From DATAAZ01 sp036259875 (GTDB lineage Bacteria > Actinomycetota > Thermoleophilia > Gaiellales > Gaiellaceae): a stretch of 49,822 nucleotides of DNA. Shown here in pieces: positions 15,253 to 23,110 of this stretch. The first letter of the stretch is position 1. Every line of letters starts with the position of its first letter. Below the pieces are notes generated by a model. That model made no database searches. It saw nothing but the letters and a program-made list of their open reading frames with translations, and was not told the origin of the DNA. The stretch spans positions 1 through 49,822 of the forward strand of contig DATAAZ010000072.1 in NCBI GenBank assembly GCA_036259875.1, given 5' to 3'. Position numbers and translations under genes: made by a program.

Positions 15253-16430
15253 TGGCATACGAGTTCAAGCTCCCCGACCTCGGCGAAGGCCTTACGGAGG
15301 GCGAGGTCGCGCGCTGGCTCGTCTCGGAAGGCGAGGAGATTGCGGAGGACCAGCCGCTCGTCGAGGTGCAGACGGATAAGACGACGGTCGAGATTCCATC
15401 GCCGGCGGCGGGGAAGGTGACGCGCATCCTCGTCGGCGAGGGCGAGACGGTTCCCGTCGGCACGTTGCTCGTCGTGATCGGCGAAGCCGCCGCCGTCACC
15501 GACGAGCAGCCGCGCGCCGAGCCCGCGCCTCAACAGGACGCGGCCGTCTCGGCCACGCCCGGGGGACAGTCCCAGGGACAGTCCCCGGCAGCGGCGGGGC
15601 GGGTGCGCGCGACGCCGCTCGTCCGGCGGCTCGCGCAGGAACTCGGGGTCGATCTCGCTTCCGTGCAGGCGACCGGGCCGCAAGGGCGCGTCTCGGAGGC
15701 GGATGTGCGCCGTGCGGCCACGTCCGGAGGACCCACGTCAGGGGGACTGTCCCAGGGACTGTCCCCGGTGGGCGCCGAGCCGGGCCGTGAAGGACGGCGC
15801 GTTCCGCTGCGCGGCGTGCGGCGAAAGATCGCCGAGCACCTCGCGACCGCACACAGGGAGGTGCCGGCTGTCACCGTCGTCGAGGAGTGCGACTTCACTG
15901 CGTTGGATGCGCGGCGCGGCGAGCGGAGCTTCCTCCCGTACGTGCTCCAAGCGGTCGTCGACGGTTTGCGCGCCGTCCCGGAGCTGAACGCCCGGCTCGA
16001 GGAGGACGAGATCGTCTACCTCGACCGCTACGACCTCGGCGTCGCCGTCCAGACCGACCAGGGTCTTGTCGTACCGGTCCTCGCTGACGCCGGCCGGAGA
16101 TCGCTCGGCGAGCTCGAGGCGGAAGCGGCACGGCTCGCGGGCGCGGCGCGGGCGGGAAAGCTCACCCCCGAGGAGCTGCGCGGCTCGACCTTCACCGTGA
16201 CGAGCGGGGGCAGGCTCGGCGGCGTGCTCGCGACGCCGCTCGTGAACTACCCCGAGGTCGGGATCCTCGGCGTTCATCGGATCACCGAGCGGCCCGCGGT
16301 CCGTGATGGCGAGATCGTCGTGCGGAAGCTCGGCTACCTCTCGTGCACGTTCGATCACCGCGTCGTCGACGGCGTGCGCGCGACCGAGTTCCTGCTCGCC
16401 GTGATCGAACGGCTCGAGCGACCGGAGTAG
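15252..16430 (+). CDS. 2-oxoacid dehydrogenase E2, dihydrolipoamide acyltransferase
   Basis: A 392-aa core enzyme. The lipoyl domain (residues 1-80) carries the lipoylated lysine K43 in VQTDKTTVEI. The peripheral subunit-binding domain (about 116-155) reads RATPLVRRLAQELGVDL through GRVSEADVRRA. The catalytic domain (about 180-392) ends with the active-site DHRVVDG. Both linkers flanking the subunit-binding domain contain a near-identical peptide, GGQSQGQSP at about 105 and GGLSQGLSP at about 165, encoded by inverted copies of a GGGGAC(A/T)GTCCC element. A strong hairpin follows the stop. Confidence 0.95.
   Translation: MAYEFKLPDLGEGLTEGEVARWLVSEGEEIAEDQPLVEVQTDKTTVEIPSPAAGKVTRILVGEGETVPVGTLLVVIGEAAAVTDEQPRAEPAPQQDAAVSATPGGQSQGQSPAAAGRVRATPLVRRLAQELGVDLASVQATGPQGRVSEADVRRAATSGGPTSGGLSQGLSPVGAEPGREGRRVPLRGVRRKIAEHLATAHREVPAVTVVEECDFTALDARRGERSFLPYVLQAVVDGLRAVPELNARLEEDEIVYLDRYDLGVAVQTDQGLVVPVLADAGRRSLGELEAEAARLAGAARAGKLTPEELRGSTFTVTSGGRLGGVLATPLVNYPEVGILGVHRITERPAVRDGEIVVRKLGYLSCTFDHRVVDGVRATEFLLAVIERLERPE
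15558..15589 (+). repeat. GGGGACAGTCCC palindromic element in the E2 linker, copy A
   Basis: Two tandem GGGAC-A-GTCCC units joined by A, encoding PGGQSQGQSP in frame. Its reverse complement matches copy B (15741-15768) at nearly all positions, so the two copies form an inverted repeat about 150 bp apart around the subunit-binding domain. Confidence 0.7.
15741..15768 (-). repeat. GGGGACTGTCCC palindromic element in the E2 linker, copy B
   Basis: Same architecture as copy A but with T where copy A has A, as expected for the reverse orientation of the same element. Encodes GGLSQGLSP in frame. No other full copy was noticed in the window. Confidence 0.7.
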
Positions 16431-16433
16431 CGG

Positions 16434-16464
16434 GAGCCCGGCGGCCCGCGAGGCCGCCGGGCTC
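16434..16464. terminator. Strong bidirectional hairpin between E2 and the CHRD gene
   Basis: Perfect 13-bp GC stem, GAGCCCGGCGGCC with GGCCGCCGGGCTC, and a 5-nt loop. It lies just after the E2 stop and just past the end of the convergent CHRD gene (16473). No T-tract is present, so termination would depend on the stem itself or on Rho. Confidence 0.7.
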
Positions 16465-16472
16465 GCCGTCAG

Positions 16473-17024
16473 CTAGTCGTCGTCGTTTCCGTGCCCGCGA
16501 CGCTTGATGTCGCCTCGGATCTCGCCCTCCGGCCAGGTCTCCGAATGGACGTTCGCGTACACGGCGCCGTTGCGGAGCGCACGGATCGCCTCGTCGATCT
16601 CGCCCGGAGCGATCCCCTGGTCGGCCGGTCCGATGATGTCCGCTGCCGTGATCTCACCCTCGAAGTGGCCGTCGGGTTCGGTGCACGCAGGTTTGGAGCC
16701 ACCGCACAGGAAGGCGATCACGCCGCCGCCGACGTGGCGCTCGGCGAAGTGGATATGCGCCGCCGTGACGTTTCCGCCCTCCATGTCCTCGTAGTCGAGG
16801 ACGTAGTGGATCGTGTCCCCGCGCACCCGTGCGCGGAAGGTGCCTTCGCCCGTCGTCGAGACGGAGCCGGTGCTCGTCGGTCCGGGTCCACCTACGACCT
16901 CGTGGTAGCCGTTCAGCGTCGCCCTGAACCCGCCGCCGTCGCCTCGCTTCGCGATCGCGTAGGAGCCGGTCGCGAGGGCTGTGACGAGGGCGCCGAGCAG
17001 TGCCGCCAGTAGAACTCGTCGCAT
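16473..17024 (-). CDS. Secreted CHRD-domain protein
   Basis: A 183-aa protein with an N-terminal signal peptide (MRRVLLAALLGALVTALATGSYA). One CHRD (chordin-type) domain follows: FRATLNGYHEVVG, then TAAHIHFAERHVGGGVIAFL, then VYANVHSETWPEGEIRGDI. These domains occur in many bacterial surface proteins of unknown function. The ATG at 17024 has a GGAGGGAGAG ribosome-binding site. It stands alone, converging on the E2 gene across a strong hairpin. Confidence 0.88.
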   Translation of the reverse strand: MRRVLLAALLGALVTALATGSYAIAKRGDGGGFRATLNGYHEVVGGPGPTSTGSVSTTGEGTFRARVRGDTIHYVLDYEDMEGGNVTAAHIHFAERHVGGGVIAFLCGGSKPACTEPDGHFEGEITAADIIGPADQGIAPGEIDEAIRALRNGAVYANVHSETWPEGEIRGDIKRRGHGNDDD

Positions 17025-17112
17025 CTCTCCCTCCTCTCTAGGTCCACCCCGGCGCTCGCTCCAGCCGGAGCCTTACGCGGACCGACTATACGAGGCGATT
17101 GCCGACTCGGTT

Positions 17113-17421
17113 CTACGCCGCCGCCGGCTCGGCGGCGGGGGCGAGGTACGGCGCGAGCATCTGCTCGATCTGCGGCGCGCTCACCCGGCCGTCGAGGCGG
17201 GCGACGGGGCGCCGATCCTTGATGAGGACGAGCGTCGGCACCTCGGTGACGGCCAGCCGCCTGGCGAGCTCGGGCGAGTCGTCGACGTCGATCCGTGAGA
17301 TGCGGAGGCGAGCCCGCTCCTTCCGGGCGAGGTGCGCCAGCAGGCTCTCCATCCGGCGGGCGGGGCCCGACGTGGAAGCGGTGAAGAACAGGAGCCGGGG
17401 GAGGGGGGCGTCAGCGTGCAT
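17113..17421 (-). CDS. Thioredoxin-fold protein lacking the CXXC motif
   Basis: A 102-aa thioredoxin-like protein. The fold is recognisable from PRLLFFTASTSGPARRMESLL, the central ISRIDVDDSPELARRLAVTEVPTLVLI with the cis-proline, and the C-terminal helix. In place of the WCGPCR active site it has T17-S-G-P-A-R22, so both cysteines are gone (Ser18, Ala21) and it cannot do dithiol exchange. The ATG at 17421 gives the family length. It lies 58 nt downstream of the membrane protease gene on the same strand. A scaffold or binding role is inferred. Confidence 0.8.
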   Translation of the reverse strand: MHADAPLPRLLFFTASTSGPARRMESLLAHLARKERARLRISRIDVDDSPELARRLAVTEVPTLVLIKDRRPVARLDGRVSAPQIEQMLAPYLAPAAEPAAA

Positions 17422-17479
17422 GCGGGGATGCGAAACGGGCCTGGAAGTTCTTCCCACCGTCGGCGAAGGCGAAACCGCG

Positions 17480-18322
17480 CTAGGGCCGCTCGGCCTGCCG
17501 CGGCGCCCGCGCCGGCGGCGACGGCAGCGGGATGTACTGGACGCTCGGCCGCCGTCCGCCCGCCTGTGCGAAGAGCGCCATCAGCTCGTAGGCCTCGGCG
17601 GGGATGCCCTCCTCGACGGGCAGGCCGAGCTGGCGCGCCTCCGGGAGCGTAATCGGGTCGTCGTGCGTGTAGTGCCCGCCCGCGAGCTCCTCCGCGAGGG
17701 CGTCCGCCTTCTGGGCGTCGAGCCGACGCGCGACGAGCCCGCGGACGACCTCCTTCATGTGACGCACGGCCTTCTCGGCCACGTCCGCCATGATCAGCGT
17801 CCGGTCCTCGATCCGCTCGACCGGCTTTCGCCCGGCGACGCGGACGATCGACGCTGCGGGGAGATCGCCGAGCTGCGGGTCGACGGGGCCGAGCACCGCC
17901 GCGGGGTCCATGCGAATCTCGTCGGCGGCGAGCGCGAGCAGCGTTCCGCCCGACATCGCGTAGTGCGGGACGATGACGGTCACCTTTGCGGGATGGTCGC
18001 GAAGCGCGTATGCGATCTGCTCGGACGCGAGCACGAGGCCGCCCGGCGTATGAAGGATGAGGTCGATCGGGCGGTCGTCCGGCGTCATCCGGATCGCACG
18101 GAGGACCGCCTCGGAGTCCTCGATGTCGATGAAGCGGAAGAGCGGGACGCCGAGGAACCCGATCGTCTCCTGGCGGTGGATCATTGCGATGACGCGCGTG
18201 CCGCGCGCCGCCTCGATCGCGTGCAGCGCGCGGAGGCGCCGCCACCCGAGGACGCGGCGTCCGAGGACCGGGACGACGAACACGAGCAGGAAGAGGAGCC
18301 CGAGGATCGCGTCGAAGCCCAT
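17480..18322 (-). CDS. Membrane-anchored Clp-fold serine protease (SDH/DUF114 family)
   Basis: A 280-aa protein with an N-terminal membrane helix (ILGLLFLLVFVVPVL). A ClpP/SppA-like domain follows: DLILHTPGGLVLASEQIAYAL for the substrate/oxyanion loop and VPHYAMSGGTLLALAADEI with the nucleophile serine in MSGG. The C-terminal part is helical (RHMKEVVRGLVARRL) with a proline-rich tail. This fits the SDH proteinase family of membrane proteases related to SppA and NfeD partners. ATG 18322 sits 10 nt after a TACGCT hexamer. It is divergent from the small membrane protein at 18350 with overlapping promoter hexamers. Confidence 0.85.
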   Translation of the reverse strand: MGFDAILGLLFLLVFVVPVLGRRVLGWRRLRALHAIEAARGTRVIAMIHRQETIGFLGVPLFRFIDIEDSEAVLRAIRMTPDDRPIDLILHTPGGLVLASEQIAYALRDHPAKVTVIVPHYAMSGGTLLALAADEIRMDPAAVLGPVDPQLGDLPAASIVRVAGRKPVERIEDRTLIMADVAEKAVRHMKEVVRGLVARRLDAQKADALAEELAGGHYTHDDPITLPEARQLGLPVEEGIPAEAYELMALFAQAGGRRPSVQYIPLPSPPARAPRQAERP

Positions 18323-18332
18323 GCCCGCGGCG

Positions 18333-18342
18333 AGCGTACACT
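18333..18342. promoter_or_regulatory. Overlapping divergent -10-like hexamers
   Basis: TACGCT (minus, 18338 to 18333) precedes the protease ATG by 10 nt and TACACT (plus, 18337-18342) precedes the TTG at 18350 by 7 nt. The two hexamers share the bases 18337-18338, so transcription in the two directions should be mutually exclusive. Confidence 0.4.
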
Positions 18343-18349
18343 GGGCGGG

Positions 18350-18733
18350 TTGGACGGGCTCTTCGACTGGTACTGGCTCGGCGTCGGGCTGGGGCTCGGG
18401 GTTGCGGCCGGCATCCCGGGGTTGCCGCGCAACGAAGGACGGCGGTTCGCCGTTCCGTTCGTCACGTTCGTCGCGGTCGCGGCCGGAGTGATCGCGGCGC
18501 TCGCTGTCGTCTGGGTCGTCTTCGCGACGCTGGCCGGCCTCGCGGTCGGCGTCTTCTCGTTTCGCCACCTGTCTCGAGCCGCGGTGCCCGCGGCGAGCCT
18601 CGCCGCGGCGGCGCTCGCGTTCATGCCGGCGCTCGGGTACATCGAGGCGCTCGTGGCTCCCGTCGTGGGCGGCCGCCTACGGCGGCGGGCGGCCGGGCGG
18701 TACGCCGGCCTGCGTGTTCTCGCGCGCGACTAG
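18350..18733 (+). CDS. Small multi-pass membrane protein, function unknown
   Basis: A 127-aa hydrophobic protein with about four predicted membrane segments, beginning LDGLFDWYWLGVGLGLGVAAGIPG and ending in a basic tail RRRAAGRYAGLRVLARD. No family recognised. TTG 18350 is chosen because no ATG/GTG is available before the first membrane helix and a TACACT hexamer lies 7 nt upstream. The stop shares one base with the start of the phosphatase-superfamily gene, so the two are coupled. Confidence 0.65.
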   Translation: MDGLFDWYWLGVGLGLGVAAGIPGLPRNEGRRFAVPFVTFVAVAAGVIAALAVVWVVFATLAGLAVGVFSFRHLSRAAVPAASLAAAALAFMPALGYIEALVAPVVGGRLRRRAAGRYAGLRVLARD

Positions 18734-20184
18734 TGGCGCGCCCCGCCGCAAAGAAGGTGATCCTCGTCGTGATCGACGGCCTGACGCCAGCCATGCTCGA
18801 GCGGGGGGTCGAGGAGCAGCGCGTCCCGGCGCTCGCCGAGCTCCTCGACCGAGGGACGTACTCGCGCGGCGTGACCACGTTCCCCTCCGTCACCCCCGTC
18901 TGCCTCACGTCGATCGCCACCGGCGCCCACCCCGACCGGCACCACATCCCGCACCTCGCCTGGTACCACCGCGGCGAGCAGCGAATCATCGAGTACGGCT
19001 CGTCGTTCCCGGCCATGCGCGCCGTCGGCGCGCGCCGCGCGCTCCGCGACTCGATCTTCGACATGAACCACGCGCACATGAGCTCGGGCGCGACGACGAT
19101 CTTCGAGGCGGTCGAAGACGCCGGGCTCACGGCCGCCTCGGTCAATTTCACTTGCTATCGGGGACGAACGCGACACCCGATCAAGCTGCCGCTCCTCGCG
19201 GCCCGTAACCGGTGGTACGAGGCGGCGTACGGGCCGAAGCGTTTCTTCTTCTTCAACCTGTTCGAGTCCGACGAGACGGGCGCGCCGCTCGCGGTGCGGT
19301 CGCGCCTCGACGGCTCGATCGACGCCTACGCCGGCGTGATCGGCCGCTGGCTCGTGACGCGGGACGGGTTCGACCTCCTCGTCTTCTACCTCCCCGACTT
19401 CGACTACGCCTCGCACCTCACCGGTCCCGCGTCCCCGCTCGACGCGCTCACCCGGGCGGACGCGAGCGTCGGCTGCCTGATGGAGGCGGCGGGCGGCGCA
19501 AACGAGCTGCTCGATCGCTACGCGGTCGTCGTCTGCTCCGACCACGGGCAGACGCACGTCGACGAGACAATCGATCTCTCTGCGGCGTTCGACGACCTGG
19601 CCGTCCTACCCGGCCGTCGGAGCGACCCCGACGACTTCGACGTCGTCGTGACCGCGTCGAACCGCTCCGGCATGGTCTACCGGCTGCCGCGCTGCCCCCT
19701 GGCCCCGCGCGAGCTGGCGGAGCGCCTGGACGGCGAGGCGGCGGCCGACGTCGTCCTCTTCCGGGACGGAGGCGAGGCCGTCGCGCGCCGCGAGGGTGAG
19801 GAGCTCCGCTTCCGGCCGGAACCCGGCGGATGGCGGTTCGACGGCGTCCCCGGCGTCCTGCCCGACGCGGATTACCCCGACGGGCTCGAGCGCGCCTGGC
19901 GAGCGCTCGCATGTCCAAATGCGGGCGAGGTGATCGTCTCCGCACGGGCCGGCTGGGAGTTCGCCGACCTGGGTGGGCGCGGGCACGCCGGGGGCGGAAG
20001 CCACGGCTCGCTCGCCGCCGACGACTCGATCGTGCCGATCCTCGCCGCCGGGTTCGACGAGGCTCCGGCGCTCCGTGGGCGGCCGAGCGTCACCGAGCTC
20101 GCTCCGGCGCTCCTCGACTATCTCGGAGTCGCTCCCCCTGCAGCGATGGTCGCTGCGGGTCGGGAGCCCGTTCGTGTCGCGTAG
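18733..20184 (+). CDS. Alkaline-phosphatase-superfamily phosphodiesterase/nucleotide pyrophosphatase
   Basis: A 483-aa metallohydrolase of the type I phosphodiesterase family, two-metal-dependent. Metal and nucleophile motifs: VILVVIDGLTPAML, TTFPSVTPVCLTSIATGAHPDRH, YLPDFDYASHL, VVCSDHGQTHVD and HAGGGSHGSL near the C-terminus. No signal peptide is visible, so a cytoplasmic role is likely. Substrate unknown. GTG start overlaps the preceding TAG by one base, and the 3' end overlaps pcm by 11 nt. Confidence 0.87.
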   Translation: MARPAAKKVILVVIDGLTPAMLERGVEEQRVPALAELLDRGTYSRGVTTFPSVTPVCLTSIATGAHPDRHHIPHLAWYHRGEQRIIEYGSSFPAMRAVGARRALRDSIFDMNHAHMSSGATTIFEAVEDAGLTAASVNFTCYRGRTRHPIKLPLLAARNRWYEAAYGPKRFFFFNLFESDETGAPLAVRSRLDGSIDAYAGVIGRWLVTRDGFDLLVFYLPDFDYASHLTGPASPLDALTRADASVGCLMEAAGGANELLDRYAVVVCSDHGQTHVDETIDLSAAFDDLAVLPGRRSDPDDFDVVVTASNRSGMVYRLPRCPLAPRELAERLDGEAAADVVLFRDGGEAVARREGEELRFRPEPGGWRFDGVPGVLPDADYPDGLERAWRALACPNAGEVIVSARAGWEFADLGGRGHAGGGSHGSLAADDSIVPILAAGFDEAPALRGRPSVTELAPALLDYLGVAPPAAMVAAGREPVRVA

Positions 20185-20830
20185 CGTCGACTTCGCGAGC
20201 GAGCGGCGGGCCATGGTCGACGAGCAACTGCGCGCCCGCGGCATCCGCGACGAGCGCGTCCTCACGGCGATGAGCCGCGTCCCGCGCGAGGAGTTCGTCG
20301 ATCCGGACGACCGCAGGCGCGCCTACCTCGACATGCCGCTTGCGATCGGCTTCGGCCAGACGATCTCCCAGCCGTACATGGTGGGGCTGATCGCGGAGGC
20401 GGCCGACGTTCGTGAAGGCGACACGGTCCTCGACGTGGGGACGGGGTCGGGCTACGCGGCCGCCGTCCTTGCGGAGCTCGGTGCGATCGTCCACACGATC
20501 GAGCGGATTCCCGAGCTCGCGGCGAAGGCCCGCGAGCGGCTCGCGGCGACCGGGCACGACGCGGTCGAGGTGCACGTCGGCGACGGGTCGTTGGGCCTCG
20601 CGGAGGAGGCGCCGTTCGACGCGGTCACCGTCGCCGCGGCCGCCCCCGAGCTGCCGCGGACGCTCTACGAGCAGCTCGTGATCGGCGGGCGCCTCGTCGT
20701 TCCGATCGGCGGGCCCGACGGGCAGCGGCTCGAGGTGGCGATCCGGAGCCCGGAAGGGCCGGCGGTCATCCGGTCCGTCCCGTGCCGGTTCGTTCCCCTC
20801 GTCGGGGCGCAGGGCTTCCGGATCGGCTAG
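20174..20830 (+). CDS. pcm: Protein-L-isoaspartate O-methyltransferase
   Basis: A 218-aa SAM-dependent repair enzyme that methylates isoaspartyl residues in damaged proteins. Seen: MVDEQLRARGIRDERVLTAMSRVPREEFV at the N-terminus, IGFGQTISQPYMVGLIAE (substrate side), and motif I VLDVGTGSGYAAAVLAELG. The core continues to the end, LVGAQGFRIG. GTG 20174 gives the usual family length; ATG 20213 is the alternative. Confidence 0.95.
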   Translation: MSRSVDFASERRAMVDEQLRARGIRDERVLTAMSRVPREEFVDPDDRRRAYLDMPLAIGFGQTISQPYMVGLIAEAADVREGDTVLDVGTGSGYAAAVLAELGAIVHTIERIPELAAKARERLAATGHDAVEVHVGDGSLGLAEEAPFDAVTVAAAAPELPRTLYEQLVIGGRLVVPIGGPDGQRLEVAIRSPEGPAVIRSVPCRFVPLVGAQGFRIG

Positions 20831-20849
20831 GGACAACCCGCGCCGCGAT

Positions 20850-20855
20850 TACGCT
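20850..20855 (+). promoter_or_regulatory. TACGCT -10-like hexamer for the GtrA gene
   Basis: TANNNT hexamer 6 nt before the ATG at 20862. It fits the leaderless pattern in the window. Confidence 0.35.
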
Positions 20856-20861
20856 TCGGCC

Positions 20862-21311
20862 ATGTCGCCGGAGTCGGACGCCGCCGCCGAGCGTCTCGCC
20901 TCGCTCGGCCGCTGGCGCCGCGCGGCGCGGCGGCCCGCGAATTGGGTCGAGCTCGCGAAGTTCTGCACGGTCGGGGCCTCCGGGTACGTCGTCAATCTCG
21001 CGGTCTACTCGGCGCTCGTCGTCTCGGGTGTCCACTACCTGCTCGCGGCGGTCTGCTCGTTCGTCGTAGCCGTAACGAACAACTACACCTGGAACCGGCT
21101 CTGGACGTTCCGGAACCAGCGCGGTCACCTCGTCCACCAGGGCGTCAAGTTCCTGCTCGTCTCGACGGTCGCGCTGGGAGCGAACCTCGCGTTCCTGCGC
21201 ATCCTGGTCGCGCTCGGGCTCGACAAGATCCCCGCGCAGGCGATCGCGATCGTGCTCGTGACCCCGTGGAACTTCGCGGTCAACAAGCTCTGGAGCTTTC
21301 GGCGAACGTGA
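20862..21311 (+). CDS. GtrA-family membrane protein
   Basis: A 149-aa protein with four membrane helices of the GtrA family, involved in moving lipid-linked sugars or in polysaccharide modification. Typical stretches: ELAKFCTVGASGYVVNLAVYSALV, AVTNNYTWNRLWTFRN, then FLLVSTVALGANLAFLRIL and TPWNFAVNKLWSFRR at the end. It overlaps the next GT-C-like gene by 4 nt, suggesting they work together on polyprenyl-linked sugar substrates. Confidence 0.9.
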   Translation: MSPESDAAAERLASLGRWRRAARRPANWVELAKFCTVGASGYVVNLAVYSALVVSGVHYLLAAVCSFVVAVTNNYTWNRLWTFRNQRGHLVHQGVKFLLVSTVALGANLAFLRILVALGLDKIPAQAIAIVLVTPWNFAVNKLWSFRRT

Positions 21312-23110
21312 CGTTCATCGCCGCCCTCGTGGCGGGACTCGTGTTCGCGGCGCCGGCTCTCGGTGCGCCCGCGACGGCGACGAGTCCGACCTCCCCGGTC
21401 TACGACTCGGACGGGAACCTGATCGGGACGCCGTTCGTGCCGAGCCAAGGCGATTCGGAGCCGGCGCTCACCGAGGAGGACGCGATCGCCGCGGCGCTCG
21501 ACGATCCGAAGGTGCGCGACTGGGTCGCGCGCTACCGCGGGCTCGAGCTGACGGAGCAGGGCACGTTCGAGGACGGCGTCTGGACGGTCAAGGTGTGGGC
21601 GCCCGAGCCGCGCGGCCAGATCGTCGAGGCGAAGGTCGAGGACGCGTCCGGGCGCGTCTCGGAAGCGTGGACCGGGCCCCAGGTCGCCTGGAAGATGGCG
21701 CGCGGCTACGACGGCGCGTTCGGGCGGAAGATCAATGATCCGGCCATCTGGCTCGGTTTCTGCGCGATCTTCCTCCTCGGCCTCGCCGACCTGCGGCGGC
21801 CCCTCTCCGTCCGGAATCTCGACCTCGTCGTCCTGCTCTCGTTCTCCGTCTCGCTCTGGTTCTTCAACGAGGGCGACGTCTTCACGGCGATGCCGCTCGC
21901 GTACCCGCCGCTCCTCTACCTGCTCGCTCGGCTCGCGTGGATCGGCCTGCGCCGCCGCGGGACTTCCACCCCGCGCCCCGTCTGGCCCGTCTGGCTCCTC
22001 CTCGCCGCGACCGTCTTCCTCGCGGGCTTCCGGATCGGCTTGAACGTCGAAGCCTCGAACGTGATCGACGTGGGCTACGCGAGCGTGATCGGCGCGCAGC
22101 GGATCGCCGCGCAGCGCGAGATGCCGTACGGCCACATGCCGACGGACGACGGGAAGGAGTGCGGCGCCGCGGATGCCGAGGGATACGTGCGCGAGCGCAT
22201 CCAGACGAACGGGCGCTGCGAGTCGGCGAACGAGCGGGGCGATACGTACGGCCCCGTCACCTACCTCGGCTACGTCCCGGGATACCTGATCTTCGGGTGG
22301 AGCGGCCGATGGGATTACCTGACGGCCGCGCACTTCACCGCGATCCTCTTCGATTTGCTCACGATGGCGGGGCTTGCGCTCGTCGGCCGCCGCTTCGGGG
22401 GAACGCGCCTCGCCGTCACGCTCGCGTTCGCCTGGGCCGCCTACCCGTTCACCCAGTACGTCTCGAACTCGAACTCGAACGACGCGATCATGCCCGCGGT
22501 CCTTGTCTGGGGGTTTTGGCTCGTTGCGTCCGCCCCCGCGCGCGGAGCGCTGCTCGCGCTCGCCGCGTGGGCGAAGTTCGCGGCGCTCGTGCTCGTGCCG
22601 CTGTGGGCGTCGTATCCGCGCCCGCTCGGCCGCGGGACAGTCCGGCGGCTCGCCCTCTACGGCGGGGGCCTTGCGCTCGGGACAGCGCTCTCCTTCTGGA
22701 TCCTCTTCCTCGAGCCCGACCCGCTACACGCGGCACGCGTTTTTTGGGACCGCACCTTCGGCTGGCAGCTCTCGCGCCCGTCACCGTTCTCGATCTGGGA
22801 CTGGGACGAGTACCCCGGCTTTCCCGACCTCGCCCCGGTGCAAGGCGGGCTCAAGATCGCACTCCTCGTCGCGGCGCTCGCGCTCTACTTCGTTCCCCGA
22901 CGCAAGAGCCCGCTCCAGGTCGCGGCGCTCTCGGGTGCGCTCCTGATCGGCTTCGAGCTCGTTCTCACGCACTGGTTCTACCTCTACATCCCATGGTTCT
23001 TCCCCTTTGCCGCGCTCGCCCTGCTCGCGCCGGCCGTGCGACGGCGGGCCGTAGCGGAGCAACCGGTGCCGCATGATCGCGACGTTCGAGAGCTCGTCCC
23101 CACGGGCTGA
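21308..23110 (+). CDS. Large membrane protein, GT-C glycosyltransferase-like
   Basis: A 600-aa protein. It starts with a signal-peptide-like helix, then a soluble outer segment (about residues 25-135) containing a DPKVRDWVARYRG repeat-type stretch. About ten membrane helices follow. The segment GDTYGPVTYLGYVPGYLIFGW followed by an aromatic membrane region resembles GT-C mannosyl/arabinosyl transferases, but I see no clear catalytic DxD/ExD signature, so the activity is inferred. GTG at 21308 overlaps gtrA by 4 nt. Its end overlaps the next gene by 38 nt. Confidence 0.65.
   Translation: MTFIAALVAGLVFAAPALGAPATATSPTSPVYDSDGNLIGTPFVPSQGDSEPALTEEDAIAAALDDPKVRDWVARYRGLELTEQGTFEDGVWTVKVWAPEPRGQIVEAKVEDASGRVSEAWTGPQVAWKMARGYDGAFGRKINDPAIWLGFCAIFLLGLADLRRPLSVRNLDLVVLLSFSVSLWFFNEGDVFTAMPLAYPPLLYLLARLAWIGLRRRGTSTPRPVWPVWLLLAATVFLAGFRIGLNVEASNVIDVGYASVIGAQRIAAQREMPYGHMPTDDGKECGAADAEGYVRERIQTNGRCESANERGDTYGPVTYLGYVPGYLIFGWSGRWDYLTAAHFTAILFDLLTMAGLALVGRRFGGTRLAVTLAFAWAAYPFTQYVSNSNSNDAIMPAVLVWGFWLVASAPARGALLALAAWAKFAALVLVPLWASYPRPLGRGTVRRLALYGGGLALGTALSFWILFLEPDPLHAARVFWDRTFGWQLSRPSPFSIWDWDEYPGFPDLAPVQGGLKIALLVAALALYFVPRRKSPLQVAALSGALLIGFELVLTHWFYLYIPWFFPFAALALLAPAVRRRAVAEQPVPHDRDVRELVPTG

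Noticed and set aside
22634..22645. A third GGGACAGTCC element
   Set aside because: Only a 10-bp partial match within coding sequence, lacking the tandem structure; chance in GC-rich DNA.
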